Notes: a model not told the origin generated them from the sequence alone. A stretch of 64,000 bases of DNA from Eutypella sp. D-1 (GCA_023313575.1 JAJTTP010000033.1:1-64000), one strand, 5' to 3'; counted from the first letter of the stretch, positions 1-11,835 are shown. Made by a program: numbers and translations.

Positions 1-2090
1 TTAAGTCAGGGATCTTTTCTTACTGTGTTAGCCCCATTAGGCCCAATGGCCCGACCGGTCATAACAAAAAATTAAAAAAATCAAAATATAAAAATCGGTT
101 TAAAATGCGTTAAATATTAAAAATAGCCCGAATACGTAAAAAACATTTTTAAAATCACTTTTTTTAAACAGTAAGGTATTTATATAAAAAAAAAGAAGAT
201 AAAAAGGTTTATTTAAAGTTATTATAATAATTAATAAAGACGTAATAATAAATTTAAAAATAATAAAAAATATAATAACCTTCCGGAGCTTATATATTAA
301 ATTTTACACCTAATTAAAAAAAGTCCTTATTTAAAAAAAGCTAATAATTATCCCCGGCGAAAAAGTTAAAATAATATAAACAAATTTTTAATATATTAAC
401 ATTAAAAAAAAGAACGATAAAGTATTAACTTTTAAGCTAAAAGTAAATAAAAAATTTATAATATTTAAAACATTATTTAAGGTTTTTAATTTTAAAAAAT
501 TAAATGCTTTATTCGAAAAAAGTATTTTATAACCTAAAATATATAATATTATTATATACCGAAATATAATAATTTTTAAATTAAAAATAATTTATAAAAT
601 AAAAAATAAAAATATTTTATCGTTATATAAAAAATTACGATTAATTATTTAAAATTACGAAAATCCCGATAAAACTTTTATTATAACTTACGTATTTATT
701 ATTTAATAAGTTAATTAACGCTTTATTTTAATAATAACCCTTATTTTACGGCTTAAAGGAATAAAGATTATAATACGAGATATTATTATGGCTTATACCT
801 AATTTAAAATATTAATATAATGGATTATCTTTATATAATTACTTACCGAATTAAAAAATAAATACCCCGAAAAAACGTTATTACATGTTATTAAATTATT
901 ATACGGATTTATAAAATTAAGTATTTATTGGTTTAAAACTTATTTATAATATTATTAATAAAAATTATATATAAAACTATTAATTTTTAACCTTTATTTA
1001 TTAATATCGGATTTAAAACTATTCGGGATTACGGGATTTTAAATAAATAACATATTTAACATTAGTACTACGGATTTTTTAATTTTAAAAAATAAAATAT
1101 TTATTAAAACAAAAATTAAAATATATTTATAAAAAATATTAAAAAACGGATTAACCGAAAATTTTAACGGTTTACAAATTATTATACGCGAATATAAAAT
1201 AATTATTATATAAAAAAAATAAATTAAAAAGTTAAAACTTTTAAATATAAAAGCATTTTTTTTAAAACTAATAAAAAAATACGTTAAATAATAAATACGT
1301 AAAGCTTATATCGCTTTTATTTATTAATTAAAAGCTGTTTTCGATTATTTTATAATAATATAACATATTAAACCCGGCCTTAAAAAAGTTAAAATATTAA
1401 ACGTTAAAATTAAGTAGTAAATAAATAATAAAAACCGTAAATTTAATTATATCGAATTAAATCTTATAAAGTTAAAATTATACGTATTTATTAACAGGTT
1501 ATTTGTTAATAATAAAAATATAAGCTTATAAATCGGATACTTTATCGTTTTAAGTAATAAAAAGCTAAAGGATTATAATAATAAATTAAATATTAAAAGT
1601 AATATTATTTATTAATTATTTATTAAATATAAATATATTACCCGTAACGTTTTAATTAATAAAATATATTTTATACTATATGTTTAATATTATCTTAATA
1701 CGTTTATCGCTTCCCCGGGCCTTATTAATTTTATATATTAATTCTTTTTCCTTATATTAATACTTAATATAAATAAATAACATTAATAAAAATAAAGAAA
1801 TTAACGATATTCGATAAATCCATAACATTTATAATCTTACCGATATTATAACGAAAACCACTTTTAATAAGGTTATAAAAACATTTATCAAAAATAATTA
1901 AATTATTTTAAAATTAAAAGGTTAAATAAAACGGAAATAATAATATTAACGTTTATTACTTAATTATTTATTTATTTTTATTTTTTTTAATAATATTTCG
2001 TAATTAATTAATTACGAAAAAAAAATAAAATAAATATTAATTATTAATAGTTACTAGTATAAACCTATATATTAATAAAAAGTACCTATA
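1..2090. repeat. RIP-degraded repeat (AT-rich block)
   Basis: The block is dominated by TpA and ApT, has few CpA/TpG dinucleotides, and no open frame of useful length. CpG-containing words such as ccga, cgga and cggg survive, which is what RIP (CpA to TpA) leaves and what simple AT drift would not. The composition changes abruptly to normal near 2090. This is most simply an old transposon copy destroyed by RIP; the original family cannot be told from the sequence. The block continues off the left edge. Confidence 0.85.
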
Positions 2091-2113
2091 TACCTATCTC
2101 CCGTTTATATAAA

Positions 2114-2134
2114 GATACGGGCTTTGCCCGTATC
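2114..2134. repeat. Perfect 9-bp hairpin at the edge of the AT-rich block
   Basis: GATACGGGC, a TTT loop, then GCCCGTATC, a perfect inverted repeat just outside the RIPed block. It could be the terminal hairpin of the degraded element or a chance palindrome. Confidence 0.6.
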
Positions 2135-3477
2135 CCTCCCAGATAAAAAGATAGACCTTAGACCAGAATATAACACCAGTCTCACCACCTTTCATATTGT
2201 TATCTCTTTCCTTTACGTACGTACCTACCAACAGTCTGTCTATTCGCATCGTCCTAGTCTAACCACGGTCTAGCACAGCTCGCTTCACCTAAACTAAAGA
2301 GAGTATTCCAAGTCATACACAAGCGTCTCATCGCAGAGCGTCTCACGAAGTTCATGGACCCTTGAACGCCGCATTGTTAGTTTCGGGAAAATAATTTTCA
2401 TATACATGGACAGGGAGTATGTATGGGCCTTACTGTAAGTGGGCCGGATGGGTTGCATAGACCTCAACATCTGCGGGCTTCTCCAGGATTGCTACAAGGC
2501 CCATGTTGAATCCTTTGCTCCGATGGGCGGTGGCAGCTAAAGGGGGGTTGAAGTCGATCTTCAAGAGACCTACTCGAGGTTATTAATGGGCTTTGTCTGG
2601 AAGTGGAATCTAAGGGACGGTGGTAACCTACCCGGGATCTTGCCAACCATTGCTGCACCTTTTTCTTTGAATTCGGTTATCGATTCTTGTGTCACCGACG
2701 GCTTCAGTCGGAATATCACTTTTTGCAGGTATGCATTGTGAGCTCGCAGCGCGTCATTCTCCCAAGTCAATTCAGACTTACCGATATGATATACAGGCAT
2801 CTTGGGCAAGTAAAGCAATGCCGAGTTTGTGAAGACAATATCAATGGTTCTTCACAGATATATAATGATAGGAGGAGTGCTCGGATCATATACGGATTAC
2901 CCGGCTCGGAGCGAGGGTGGAGCTCACCAAAGCCGAGAGGATCGTCATAATCATGATTAATTCGTTGGAGTTCGGATCCTTGGGAAGTATCCATTCTGGC
3001 CGTTCCGACGTTACATCGAACCCGTTCCACTAAACTGACCCCACTGGGCCACTGCAGTCCTTCGGTTCTCCGAATCGGACTTGCCTTATTAGGAAATGAA
3101 CGCTTACTTTGTTAATCTAAAAAGTCTTCATCGAGAGAGTTGCTGTCACAAACCACACAGTCCAGCCATCAAGATAGCCCCCGATGGAATCACATGACTT
3201 AATGAATCGCAAAGGCCTTCATATATCTACTATAGATTGGCAATGGTGGATTACCAGGAACCCTGGAAGGATGAAAATCTCTTAGAAATACTTCCCGCTC
3301 AGTGGTAAACCCTTTCCATATATATCTAATAGATAAAACCCTCAGATAGCCATGCTTTTCCCTCTTTAGCGATCAATATAAGTGTTATATCTGCTACGAC
3401 TTGTGTTATTTAAAATCAAAAGCAGCGGTATCGGCTTCGTTACAGTTGCTAGGAGGTTTCAAGATATCGATTTTGAG
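2135..3477. other. Intergenic; weak minus-strand open frames only
   Basis: Base composition is normal here. Two overlapping minus-strand open frames (3030-2767 and 2818-2570) could be halves of a spliced small gene, and the second contains a leucine-spaced stretch (ELTWENDALRAHNAYLQK). I recognise no domain and see no convincing intron joining them. The final few hundred bases are the promoter of the Zn2Cys6 gene at 3478. Confidence 0.4.
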
Positions 3478-5853
3478 ATGCGAGACAACGGAGAAGTCAC
3501 GAGTAATAACAATGGTTCGAGACCGCCACGAAAATACGGTTTCGCCTGTTCAAACTGCAGGAGGCGCAAGGCAAAGTGTAACGGTGCCATGCCCGCGTGC
3601 CAAAAGTGCCTTGCGAATCATGAAACCTGTTCATATGACAAGTAAGCAGCTCAGTCTCGAAGCAAGTGAGAAGGGCCTTAACTAACAAATTCCAGGCGCC
3701 CCTCGGTAGCGCATGCCATATCGCTACAAAATCAGCTTCAGGCGTATAAGGATAGGCTTGAAGAGCTTCGGCTAGTCAAAGACGAAGAACGCGATGCTCT
3801 CTTGAATGAGCCTGTAGGCACCAATGGGCCGAGTGAGGGGACATTCCTTGCGATTCCAAGTCCGCCCTTGTCAGACGGCTCTCGAGATATCGAGTACGCG
3901 TCTTTTAACGGCATAGATGACACTCTCGAGACAGCTTCGGTTAGGACCGATGGTAGCATATGCTTTTATGGAAAGACGAGCTTATACCATATAGATTCCA
4001 AAAACTATGGTGCGAGTAGCTCTATCATTGCAGGACATGAGCCACGTCCTGACGAGCAGAGCCTCAACATAGCAAGCACCTCCGAAACACTATCTTTCAG
4101 ATGTTATGATATTGCTGCACTACTAGCGGAGATTCCGCCCGCTCTCCTGGGCGATCTCCTCGATACGTATTGGTGCTACCCGCATCACCTGCACTGCGTG
4201 TTGTGCAAGCCCCTCTTCTTACGTCAGACACACACACCCCTTACTATCAAATTCGTCAAGCTAATAAAGTCGATAGGGGACTTATACAGTGCTGAACCAC
4301 GCGTGACACCGTTTCTGTTATGTGCCGTGCTCGCGCAGGCGGCTCGGTATTCTACGCGCCAGGACTCAACAGAAGTCGGTAATCACTTCGCCGGGAAAGC
4401 GCGGCAGCTCATGCTAGACGACATCGACCGGGGCGGCAGCTCGATCCCCACTCTTCAGGGCCTACTTGTGTTGTCGGCCCGCGAATGTGCGTGCGGTCGC
4501 GTCTCGCAGGGCTGGCTTTATTCCGGGATGGCCTTCCGCATGATGCGCGACCTTGGCCTAGACGTCTCGCCTACCAAGCTCACAAAGGGAAGCCTCTTTA
4601 CGGAAGAAGACCTCGCATTGCGGCGGCAAGTCTTCTGGAGCTGCTATACGTGGGACAAGACCATGAGCTTATGCCTAGGGCGGACGGCTGCCGTGCCATA
4701 TACTGTGGAGCTGCCTACGAGGGAGACATTGCCGCGCGGCCGCGAGGCGGACGATGAGATATGGCAGCCGACTGCTCAGGCCAACCTTGTGTTCAAGGGG
4801 GCCATGGTGGAACAAAAGTCCCTGAGCAGCACGCGCTTCACAGCTTACTGCGAACTATGCGTCATCACCGAGGGTGTGCTGGACGAGCTATACTCGAGAC
4901 CGCACAGCGGGCGGCACCACCAGCTGACGAAATACCTTGACTCAACGCTGCTCAAACTACGGTCTTGGAGCGAGCGGCTACCCTCAGAGCTATTCATCCA
5001 GGAGGCGACCATGAGGGCCCTGGTCTGCCCCCCGCTGCACATATTGGTCTTGAATCTGATGTACCACGCCGTTACGATTCTCCTCTGCCGACCATACCAC
5101 ACCATACAGCGGATGGCGAAGGAACAATGCAGAAATGCAGCTAAAATGATCGATGCTCTTTTCGTCCTGCACGTCAAGCGGTTCGGGTTCCGCTTCATCA
5201 CCTATCTCCAGACATACACAATGTTTGTCGCCTCCACAATCAACGTGCTAGACTTCGCCGAGAATAAAAGCCCCACCGGTGCCGGCAGCAGCGGTGGCAA
5301 CTCCGTCGAAGAGAAGGAAGGGGAGAAGTTGACACTAGCCCAGGAAGCCAAGTCAAGGCTTTATTTCGGGCTCGAGGTCCTTCGCGAGGCGAACAGCACG
5401 CCGTGTGCAACTCGATGTGCAGCTGTCATCGCCCAGCTCATTCAGAAGCAGCAGAAGATATCCCAACAGGGGACTGGGCAAGGCGGAGCAGCCGGGGCAG
5501 GGAGATTCTCGCCTATCGTGGGTTCAAAGGAGGTTGCTGCTGAAACTGACGCTCAGTCACAGCAACCTTCGCAAGAACCTCGGGCGCCGGAATTACCCTT
5601 CCCGACGATGACTCTGCCGCCTCCTGCCGTCACCAGAAGCCAGGCAGGTTTGACAGCCGCGCCGAGTATGACTCCGATATCCGTGGAGGAAATGCAGGAT
5701 ACAGAATCCAATTTCATACCACCATCCTCCATCATCGAGCAGCCCCTTAAATGGCTGCCAGAGAACACCGCAGACGATGGAAGCTGGATGCTGATGACAG
5801 ATGTAAATTTAGATGGCGGCTTTGATCACACCTCGCTAGATGAGCTCTTTTAG
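3478..5853 (+). CDS. Zn2Cys6 fungal transcription factor
   Basis: Predicted nuclear DNA-binding regulator of 773 aa in two exons (3478-3641 and 3696-5853). The 54-nt intron starts GTAAGC, has a CTAAC branch site and ends CCAG. The start is the first ATG of the frame. The binuclear zinc cluster is complete: Cys24, 27, 34, 41, 44 and 51 with spacing 2-6-6-2-6. A short charged helix follows directly across the splice (LQAYKDRLEELRLVKDEERD), as in the linker-dimerisation region of this family. The middle homology region is visible (YWCYPHHLHCVLCKPLF, then LRRQVFWSCYTWDK and LGRTAAVP), and the C-terminus is Gln/Ser/Pro-rich and acidic, a likely activation region. It is the nearest regulator to the dehydrogenase and amidohydrolase genes that follow, so it may control them; this is inferred only from position. 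Confidence 0.93.
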
Positions 5854-6375
5854 TACTTAGTGCTCAGGTTCATATATCCGTAGGAATTAATACGATCGTA
5901 ACTAAGTCCTAGAACCGCTGTAAGTGACATAGGCACAGCTCGTATGGTTTTGCCACTTCCAAGCGCGCCTAATTATGACCATCGGCAACGTCATTAGTCT
6001 GAAACGCTTAATTCACCGTTCATTTGACGCAACATTTCACCCTTAGGTTAGCTAGAAGGAAACCTTCAAGGTGCATCTAGTTCCATAGTACCCTCGTTTC
6101 TGAAGTACCGTAGTGGAACTGGGTGACACCCCATAACTGTTAGATATTGATAATCACATGGAATCGTCACATTGTGGTTAATTGCGCCTATTACCTCGCT
6201 AGAGTTCGATATATACCTGTCGGACTATTACAGTGGACGACAACATCGAAAGGGGTACATTTGCTAAACAGGGTGGTTATGATGTACATCGCTTTTTAAT
6301 AATGTAACCTGGGAGGTGTACTACGAAAGTTTATGCCTACGATGATATACATATACAGGCGGTCGGATCCGTTGT
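5854..6375. other. Convergent intergenic spacer
   Basis: Lies between the 3' ends of the Zn2Cys6 gene and the dehydrogenase gene, so it should hold two terminators. I see no gene or clear repeat. Confidence 0.6.
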
Positions 6376-7379
6376 CTATTTGCGGGGAAGTGAGAAATCC
6401 TCGCCCTTGAACGGCGGCAAGCCTGCGGTAACACGCATCCCTGCAGCACAGGCACTCCAGTCCAGGCTCTCACCCCCGATCGCCTTGGCACTACTGAGAT
6501 GGCTCCATGCTTGGTCAATAATGGGCGTCGGAGTCGACGTCTCAGCGCCCAGTCGCCGGATGTACGAAGCGTCCTTCATCCCGCCGATGAGAGTGAACCC
6601 GGTCTCTCCACTGAAGGCGCCGTCCCGGATCTTCTTGCCGTAGTTGACCCAAGCCGCTGCTGGAAACCATTGCTCTAAAATGAAAACTTAGTTCAAGTAC
6701 GAGGAGGGTGTTTCAAAAACCAGAACTTACGTATAAACTCGTAAAATAATCCGGCGTCAAAGCCAGTCTTCTCCGCTAGCGCGAAGCTCTCCGACATGAG
6801 CTCGATGGTGCCTAGAATGCAGCTGTTGCCCAGGATCTTAAGCAAAGCCCCCTTTGACGTATCGTCGCCGCAGTCGATGATGGTCTTCCCAATACTTGGC
6901 ACGACGTATCTTTTCATCGTCTCTCGCGCTTCGGCCTTCCCAGAAAGAACCACTAAGAGGCCTGCGCTCCTAGCAGCAGCTGGTGGACCGAAGACGGGAC
7001 AGGAGAGAAAGCTCGAGCCTTGTGCATCAGCGTCAGCATGTAGCGCCGATGACGTGGTCGGAAACAAGGTCGAGTGGTCCACCAGAATGAGACCCGGCTT
7101 CGCGGCTTTCAGGATCTGTCGGTAGATCGATAGGGCAACCTCGTCGTTGGCAAGGCAAGCATGGATGACATCGCAGCTCTTGGCAAGATCTTCCAATGAG
7201 CCGGCAACATCGAAGAAGCCCTGCTGGGCATGTTTCTCGGCCTTGTCCCGGGTTCTATTCCATAGCTGGACCCTGGGAAACCCCTGGCTCTGGGCGTAAC
7301 TGGCCAGGTTCTGGCTTATCATGGACCCCATGTTTCCCAAGCCCACAAAGCCGAATGATAGGGGCTGCGGACCTGCCAT
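6376..7379 (-). CDS. NAD(P)-dependent beta-hydroxyacid dehydrogenase-like protein
   Basis: Predicted 315-aa cytosolic oxidoreductase of the 3-hydroxyisobutyrate / 6-phosphogluconate dehydrogenase superfamily, in two exons (7379-6731 and 6674-6376). The intron runs GTAAGT to TTTTAG. An N-terminal Rossmann motif GLGNMG is at residues 13-18. The substrate-binding signature is the variant SCPVFGPPAAARSAG near 126-140. The catalytic Lys181 and Asn185 of the K-x3-N motif are present (GALLKILGN). The C-terminal helical domain comes from exon 2 and ends in FSLPRK. Length is normal for the family (about 290-320 aa). The exact substrate cannot be read. It is transcribed away from the amidohydrolase gene, with fewer than 410 bp between the two starts, so joint regulation is likely. 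Confidence 0.88.
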
Positions 7380-7786
7380 ATTGGGAATAGTACGAATGCG
7401 GAGTGTGTGGAGTAAGGGGTTGGTGGTAGTCCGATGCGATCAAAATGTTCTGCTGCGGAAGATGGGATACCATTTTAGCTATTCATCTTCTTCGTTCAGA
7501 TTTATAAAGGCAAAATTCAATGTGAAACCCCAATATGGTCGGGGTGAAGCGGCATCTAGCTGCGGCAACTTCCCGCCCAAGTTGAGGTAGGCATCGCGGC
7601 AACTGACCGGGGAGTGGGTCCTTATAACGAGTCTCGGAAAGACCCCGTTTTAAGCTTCGGCATGTTATTGATCGACGGCAAGGCCTCTTCGGAATAGATA
7701 TATCTCTATGTTCGAGCTAGGCAATCCTTGTTTTAAAATTACTAGTGCTGATTACTCTACACTTAATGACCATTCGCATAGTAATC
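7380..7786. promoter_or_regulatory. Shared divergent promoter
   Basis: About 400 bp separates the start codons of the dehydrogenase (minus) and the amidohydrolase (plus). Several CGG triplets are present, the usual half-site of Zn2Cys6 factors, but I found no clean everted or inverted pair. Confidence 0.5.
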
Positions 7787-9190
7787 ATGAAAGAAGAAAT
7801 ACCAGCAGTCTTGATCAAGAACGATGCCGCGGGTGATCAAACCACCATCTCCGATGGTCATTGGGTTGACCCGACTGCAGAAGTCAGTCCCGTGAATGGA
7901 CTTCCCTTCTACAAGCCCATACCTGCCAACATTGCCATCGACAACCACAGAGACGGGGACCCGTCCAAGATTCTGTTCACAAATGTCAACATATTCGATT
8001 CAACGGGCGCTGACCCTTACCTCGGAGATGTTCTCATCGAAGGGGAGAGAATAACCGCAGTTGGGAAAGTCCAATCTCCGCCCAGCGAAGGCACCTTGGT
8101 CATCGATGGCGGAGGCAGAAAGACCCTCATGTCCGGACTAGTGGACGCCCATACCCACCTCAGCTGGAACAACTCGCCGACCCTGGATGGCCTAACTAGC
8201 CTTCCCATAGAAGAGCACGTCTTGCACACAGCCCAGTCCGCGAAGACATACCTCGACTGCGGCTACACGATGTGTTTCGGAGCCGCCTCGGCGCAGCCGC
8301 GCCTCGACCTGGTCATCAAGCAGGCCATACAGTCCGGGATGATCCCGGGCCCACGCGTGCTCTCCAACAGCCAGGAGGTCACTACAACGGGCGGGGCTAT
8401 TGTGCCGAGCATCAGCCGGTATGCTGATGGCGCCGACGCCATGCGCCGCGTAGTCCGTGAGTTCATCGAGCTCGGTGTCGACAACATCAAGCTCAGCATG
8501 ACTGGGGACTATGTGCACGAGACCATGGGTAGCAAGGAGACCTACTACACATTGGCTGAGACGAAGGCGGCCGTGGAGGAGGCACACAACCGGGGGAAGC
8601 GAGTTTGCTCGCACGCCCGGTCCGCGGCGTCGGTGAAGATGTCGTGCCTCGCCGGCGTCGACGTTATCTACCACGCTAGTTACGTCGACGCCGAGGGCCT
8701 CGACATGCTTGAGGGTCTAAAGGACAGGCTGTTCGTGGCCCCAGCCATTAACTTCCCGCTGCTAAGCTGTACTGGGGAGGCAACTCCGTACGGGTTGACA
8801 CCCGAAATGGCAAAGAAGAAAGGGCTCGTGCACGAGGTGGAAGTGACCTGCAAGGCCATGGCGGAGCTTAGGAGGCGCGGCGTTCGCGTCCTGCCCGGCG
8901 GCGACTACGGGTTCGCGTGGGCGCCGCACGGCACGTACGCCAGGGACCTCGCGCACTTTGTCAACCTCTTTGGCTACACCCCAAAGGAGACCCTACTTGC
9001 GGCGACGGCCCTCGGGGGCGAGATCATGGGTCACCCGGAGGAAATGGGAAAAGTCCATCCCGGCTTCTTTGCCGACGTCATCCTCGTCGACGGCAATCCG
9101 CTCGACGGCGTCGAGGTCCTCCAGGATACCTCGAAGCTCCACGCGATTGTGATGAATGGTCGGGTTCACAAAAATATAACAATGAATTGA
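7787..9190 (+). CDS. Metal-dependent amidohydrolase (imidazolonepropionase-like)
   Basis: Predicted 467-aa hydrolase of amides or lactams. Numbered from the ATG at 7787, the metal ligands of the amidohydrolase TIM barrel are all visible: His122 and His124 (DAHTH), the candidate carboxylated Lys235 (DNIKLSMTGD), His277 (CSHARSA), His296 (IYHASY) and Asp373 (LPGGDYGFAW). The small beta-sandwich that embraces the barrel is present at both ends (VNIFDSTGADPYLGDVLIEG early, GFFADVILVDGNPL late). There is no signal peptide, so it is probably cytosolic. An ATG seven codons upstream, at 7766, is an alternative start. Related fungal enzymes cleave imidazolone-type rings, prolyl dipeptides or mycotoxin amides; the substrate here is unknown. 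It is intronless and divergent from the dehydrogenase gene. Confidence 0.9.
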   Translation: MKEEIPAVLIKNDAAGDQTTISDGHWVDPTAEVSPVNGLPFYKPIPANIAIDNHRDGDPSKILFTNVNIFDSTGADPYLGDVLIEGERITAVGKVQSPPSEGTLVIDGGGRKTLMSGLVDAHTHLSWNNSPTLDGLTSLPIEEHVLHTAQSAKTYLDCGYTMCFGAASAQPRLDLVIKQAIQSGMIPGPRVLSNSQEVTTTGGAIVPSISRYADGADAMRRVVREFIELGVDNIKLSMTGDYVHETMGSKETYYTLAETKAAVEEAHNRGKRVCSHARSAASVKMSCLAGVDVIYHASYVDAEGLDMLEGLKDRLFVAPAINFPLLSCTGEATPYGLTPEMAKKKGLVHEVEVTCKAMAELRRRGVRVLPGGDYGFAWAPHGTYARDLAHFVNLFGYTPKETLLAATALGGEIMGHPEEMGKVHPGFFADVILVDGNPLDGVEVLQDTSKLHAIVMNGRVHKNITMN

Positions 9191-10480
9191 GCAGTATCAC
9201 TGGTATAAGCAAAGGCAACTATCATGTTTCCAGAGCCAGGGATAGCGGCTGTATAGTGGGAGATATCGATTATGACAGGGGTTCTCTTTAGATATGAATT
9301 GATGCGGTTGTTCCTACAATAGTCGAGGAAATAGCCGTTGTATCTTCAACGCCGTATTAGGTAATTCGCATTTCAATTTACGTATTCCGTACTCACTTTT
9401 ACCTAAGTCAATGCCAACCCAATTTCAGTCCTCTAAGCACCCCACATGGAAGACATAAATTAGGTAACAGACTTGATTACCGAGGGAGTATATTAAAGAG
9501 ATAAAGCCCCTGCTTTATTCTCCCTTCATCCTCCTTAACTCTTCATACTTCCTTAATGTGCGGAAGAGGTTTGTAGTAAGTAAGATATTCCAGTGTTTCT
9601 ACATCCCCAGATGGCGGAGATGTTTCTTGCACATATACAGTTTGTGATTTCTGCCAATGATGACTATCCCGTGTTACCGAATGGAAGAAGACTTTCTTGT
9701 TTCCATAATGGTGTACAGTTTATTTATGTCAACCCGGTCTGAGAGCAGGTTTTTCCCCCTCCTGAGAAGCACAAGAAATAAACACATAGCTGACAATTCA
9801 TCCGTTAATAGCAACTGGCAACTGTTTACGTTCCGGATTCCACAGTATGGCAGGCGAGCCTTGATCGCTCTTCTCACATTATTGGCCCCTCTGCTATAAG
9901 ACCAACGTGATCTTGTCCTGTAAGTATCTTGTACGGCACATCTGTGTCATTTGGTATGAGTTCCATATCCATGATGTTTATAGTTGATGAAATCACATTA
10001 ATTGAACGGACCTAGTGTCCACTGAAATCAATTTTCTTTACTCTGAACAACTCCGAAGGACAAACCTTATATCTATCAGATATGTGCTTGGCTCCTCAGC
10101 TAACAATTTTCGCACCTAGACCTTTGCCCATAAGGTGCAAGTATTGTCACCTAAAGACAACCCAGATCAACAAGTTTCATAATGATAGATCCAGTCGACT
10201 ATCGAATGAAATATACCTATTTCTTAGGATGAATCTAGACACTCAGCCCCGGCCCCCTTCGCATAACATATCGCAGTTTCTATCAGGTTATGCTCTGGCA
10301 CTGCTCTCGCTGCCGCTCTTCTGCCTCTGGCGGTGCTCCCATAATCCCGCCTTTTTATAGACTTTCTAGTCATACCTAAAGAAGTTGTAGCCCTCGATAG
10401 ATTTTACTGATGAAATAAACACTTCTATATGAAACTTCGATACTCCTGGTCAATGAAGGACAGAAAGATCGGTGCAGTGA
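9191..10480. other. Intergenic, no gene supported
   Basis: Moderately AT-rich sequence with only short open frames (for example 9657-9899 and 10082-10360 on plus) that show no domain. It may contain older gene debris like the P450 relic that follows. Confidence 0.45.
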
Positions 10481-10765
10481 CTACATGCCCGTAAACTTCC
10501 TAAAAGCCTCATTCTCTGCCTGATCAAACTCCGCTAGGACAGTTCCCCTTATCTTCTCGGACCTGACCACGGGCTCGCCCGCATAGTCCTTGGCGCAGGT
10601 GATATCCTATGATCCTATGACAGGGTCACTGTCGACAAATATCGCCTTGCCATCCGAGCCCTCCTGCTTCTCGAACCGGAACGCCCACATCAGCTTCGCT
10701 ATGGACAGGACCCATATGCAAGAATATAGATTTCCAGGTTCCTTCCCTCCGTCACCATTATTACA
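10481..10765 (-). pseudogene. Decayed cytochrome P450 3' end
   Basis: Reading the minus strand from 10765 to the TAG at 10481 gives 95 codons with one in-frame TAG (10609-10607). The translation follows the P450 C-terminus: a degraded heme loop (GDGGKEPGN, without the cysteine), then SIAKLMWAFRFEKQEGSDGK, matching the conserved LLWAF segment after the heme loop. The usual tail follows the stop (VVRSEKIRGTVLAEFDQAE). The heme cysteine is missing and I see no upstream P450 body, so this is a truncated, inactivated copy. It resembles the multi-step fungal P450s of secondary-metabolite clusters. The call rests on motif recognition by eye. Confidence 0.6.
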
Positions 10766-11825
10766 TGCCTTGTCTTCTAGCTAAGCCAGGTGATTACATC
10801 GATCCATCCAGCGCATAATAAGCACTGCATCAATCAGAAGAGCTACGCTTTTTTTAGATGCTCAGATAGAACAAGCACGGAGATCATTCGCCTTTCTGGC
10901 TTGTATGTTTAGAGTGTCTTAAAAATAGCCATACAACCCAGTTCCTGTAGAATATAGCTGCTAATCTTGCATTCCTTATTTCGTACATGGAAATCTCTCG
11001 AAGAAGAACACTCCCGTGTATGGGTGGGGTGGTTGGATAGTAAGAACAGACAGTTAAATTACTATTCTGACGTTGGCGGCCTCGGCAGCCTCGTCACGGA
11101 ATGTCAGATTGCGGCCAGGCCTGATCTGACAAATCTCCTGCTTTGGGATCAAAATCGCTCCAGAAACGCAAGCCTGATTAGGGCATAAATTCCGGAGGCG
11201 AACGGTATGTCGCTGTCGAGGGGACTACGTTTTACGCGACTTAAGTTAGTGTAGACATTACTCGATGTTGCTTCAATCCGATAGAAAGTAGGGTATATAT
11301 CAAGCCGCTTCGGTAGGGTCCTTCTAGGGCACAAAAGGCTCTGATTTGTATCTATATTGGCTATATTGGGCTTTCCCATAGCCAACACTTCAAAATTACT
11401 GACTAAACCAAGACGAGTTCCCCCTCGCCTGATGGCAAGCTGACTAGAGATAGCGCACCAGCCTCAGTCGGGACTCCAGCAACTGAACTGAGCGAGAGCG
11501 TAGGCACGAAGTTAACCGTCAAATAAATAGAATATATATGTGAGGAATCACGACCCAAATCAACGTCCGTGATTGGTTGCTTGCCCTGACCTGCTATCCC
11601 ACTACCTGTATGGGGGGATCAGCCACTATTTTATGCCCTGGCGCCTTTGACGCCAATCCCTTGGGGCCCTATGGGCCTTTAAGGGGTCCCATTGGCCCCA
11701 TTGGTCCCTTTGGGCCATCTTTGTCTTCACAATATATCAATAATCACCCGTAGGTAGGTAGATTTGTACATGGAGCAATAGTTGATTTAGGCGAGGCAGG
11801 TCCAACGTAATAATCGATGGCTACC

Positions 11826-11835
11826 TACCTAGGTA
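11826..11835. repeat. TACCTAGGTA palindrome
   Basis: Perfect 10-bp palindrome inside a longer run of CTAC and GTAG units, in the spacer before PUS4. Confidence 0.8.

Noticed and set aside
2570..3030. Two overlapping minus-strand frames, one with a zipper-like leucine spacing
   Set aside because: No basic region, no recognisable domain and no convincing intron joining them.
3510..3525. B-box-like word GGTTCGAGACC
   Set aside because: Lies inside the first exon of the Zn2Cys6 gene with no A-box at the right distance.
10967..11188. Plus-strand frame starting MHSLFRTWKSLEEEHSRVW
   Set aside because: No known motif and no spliced extension; may be gene debris.
11655..11720. GGGCC and CCATTGG reiterations resembling the first 60 bases of the window
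   Set aside because: Similarity is only in short GC-rich words; not enough to call copies of one element.
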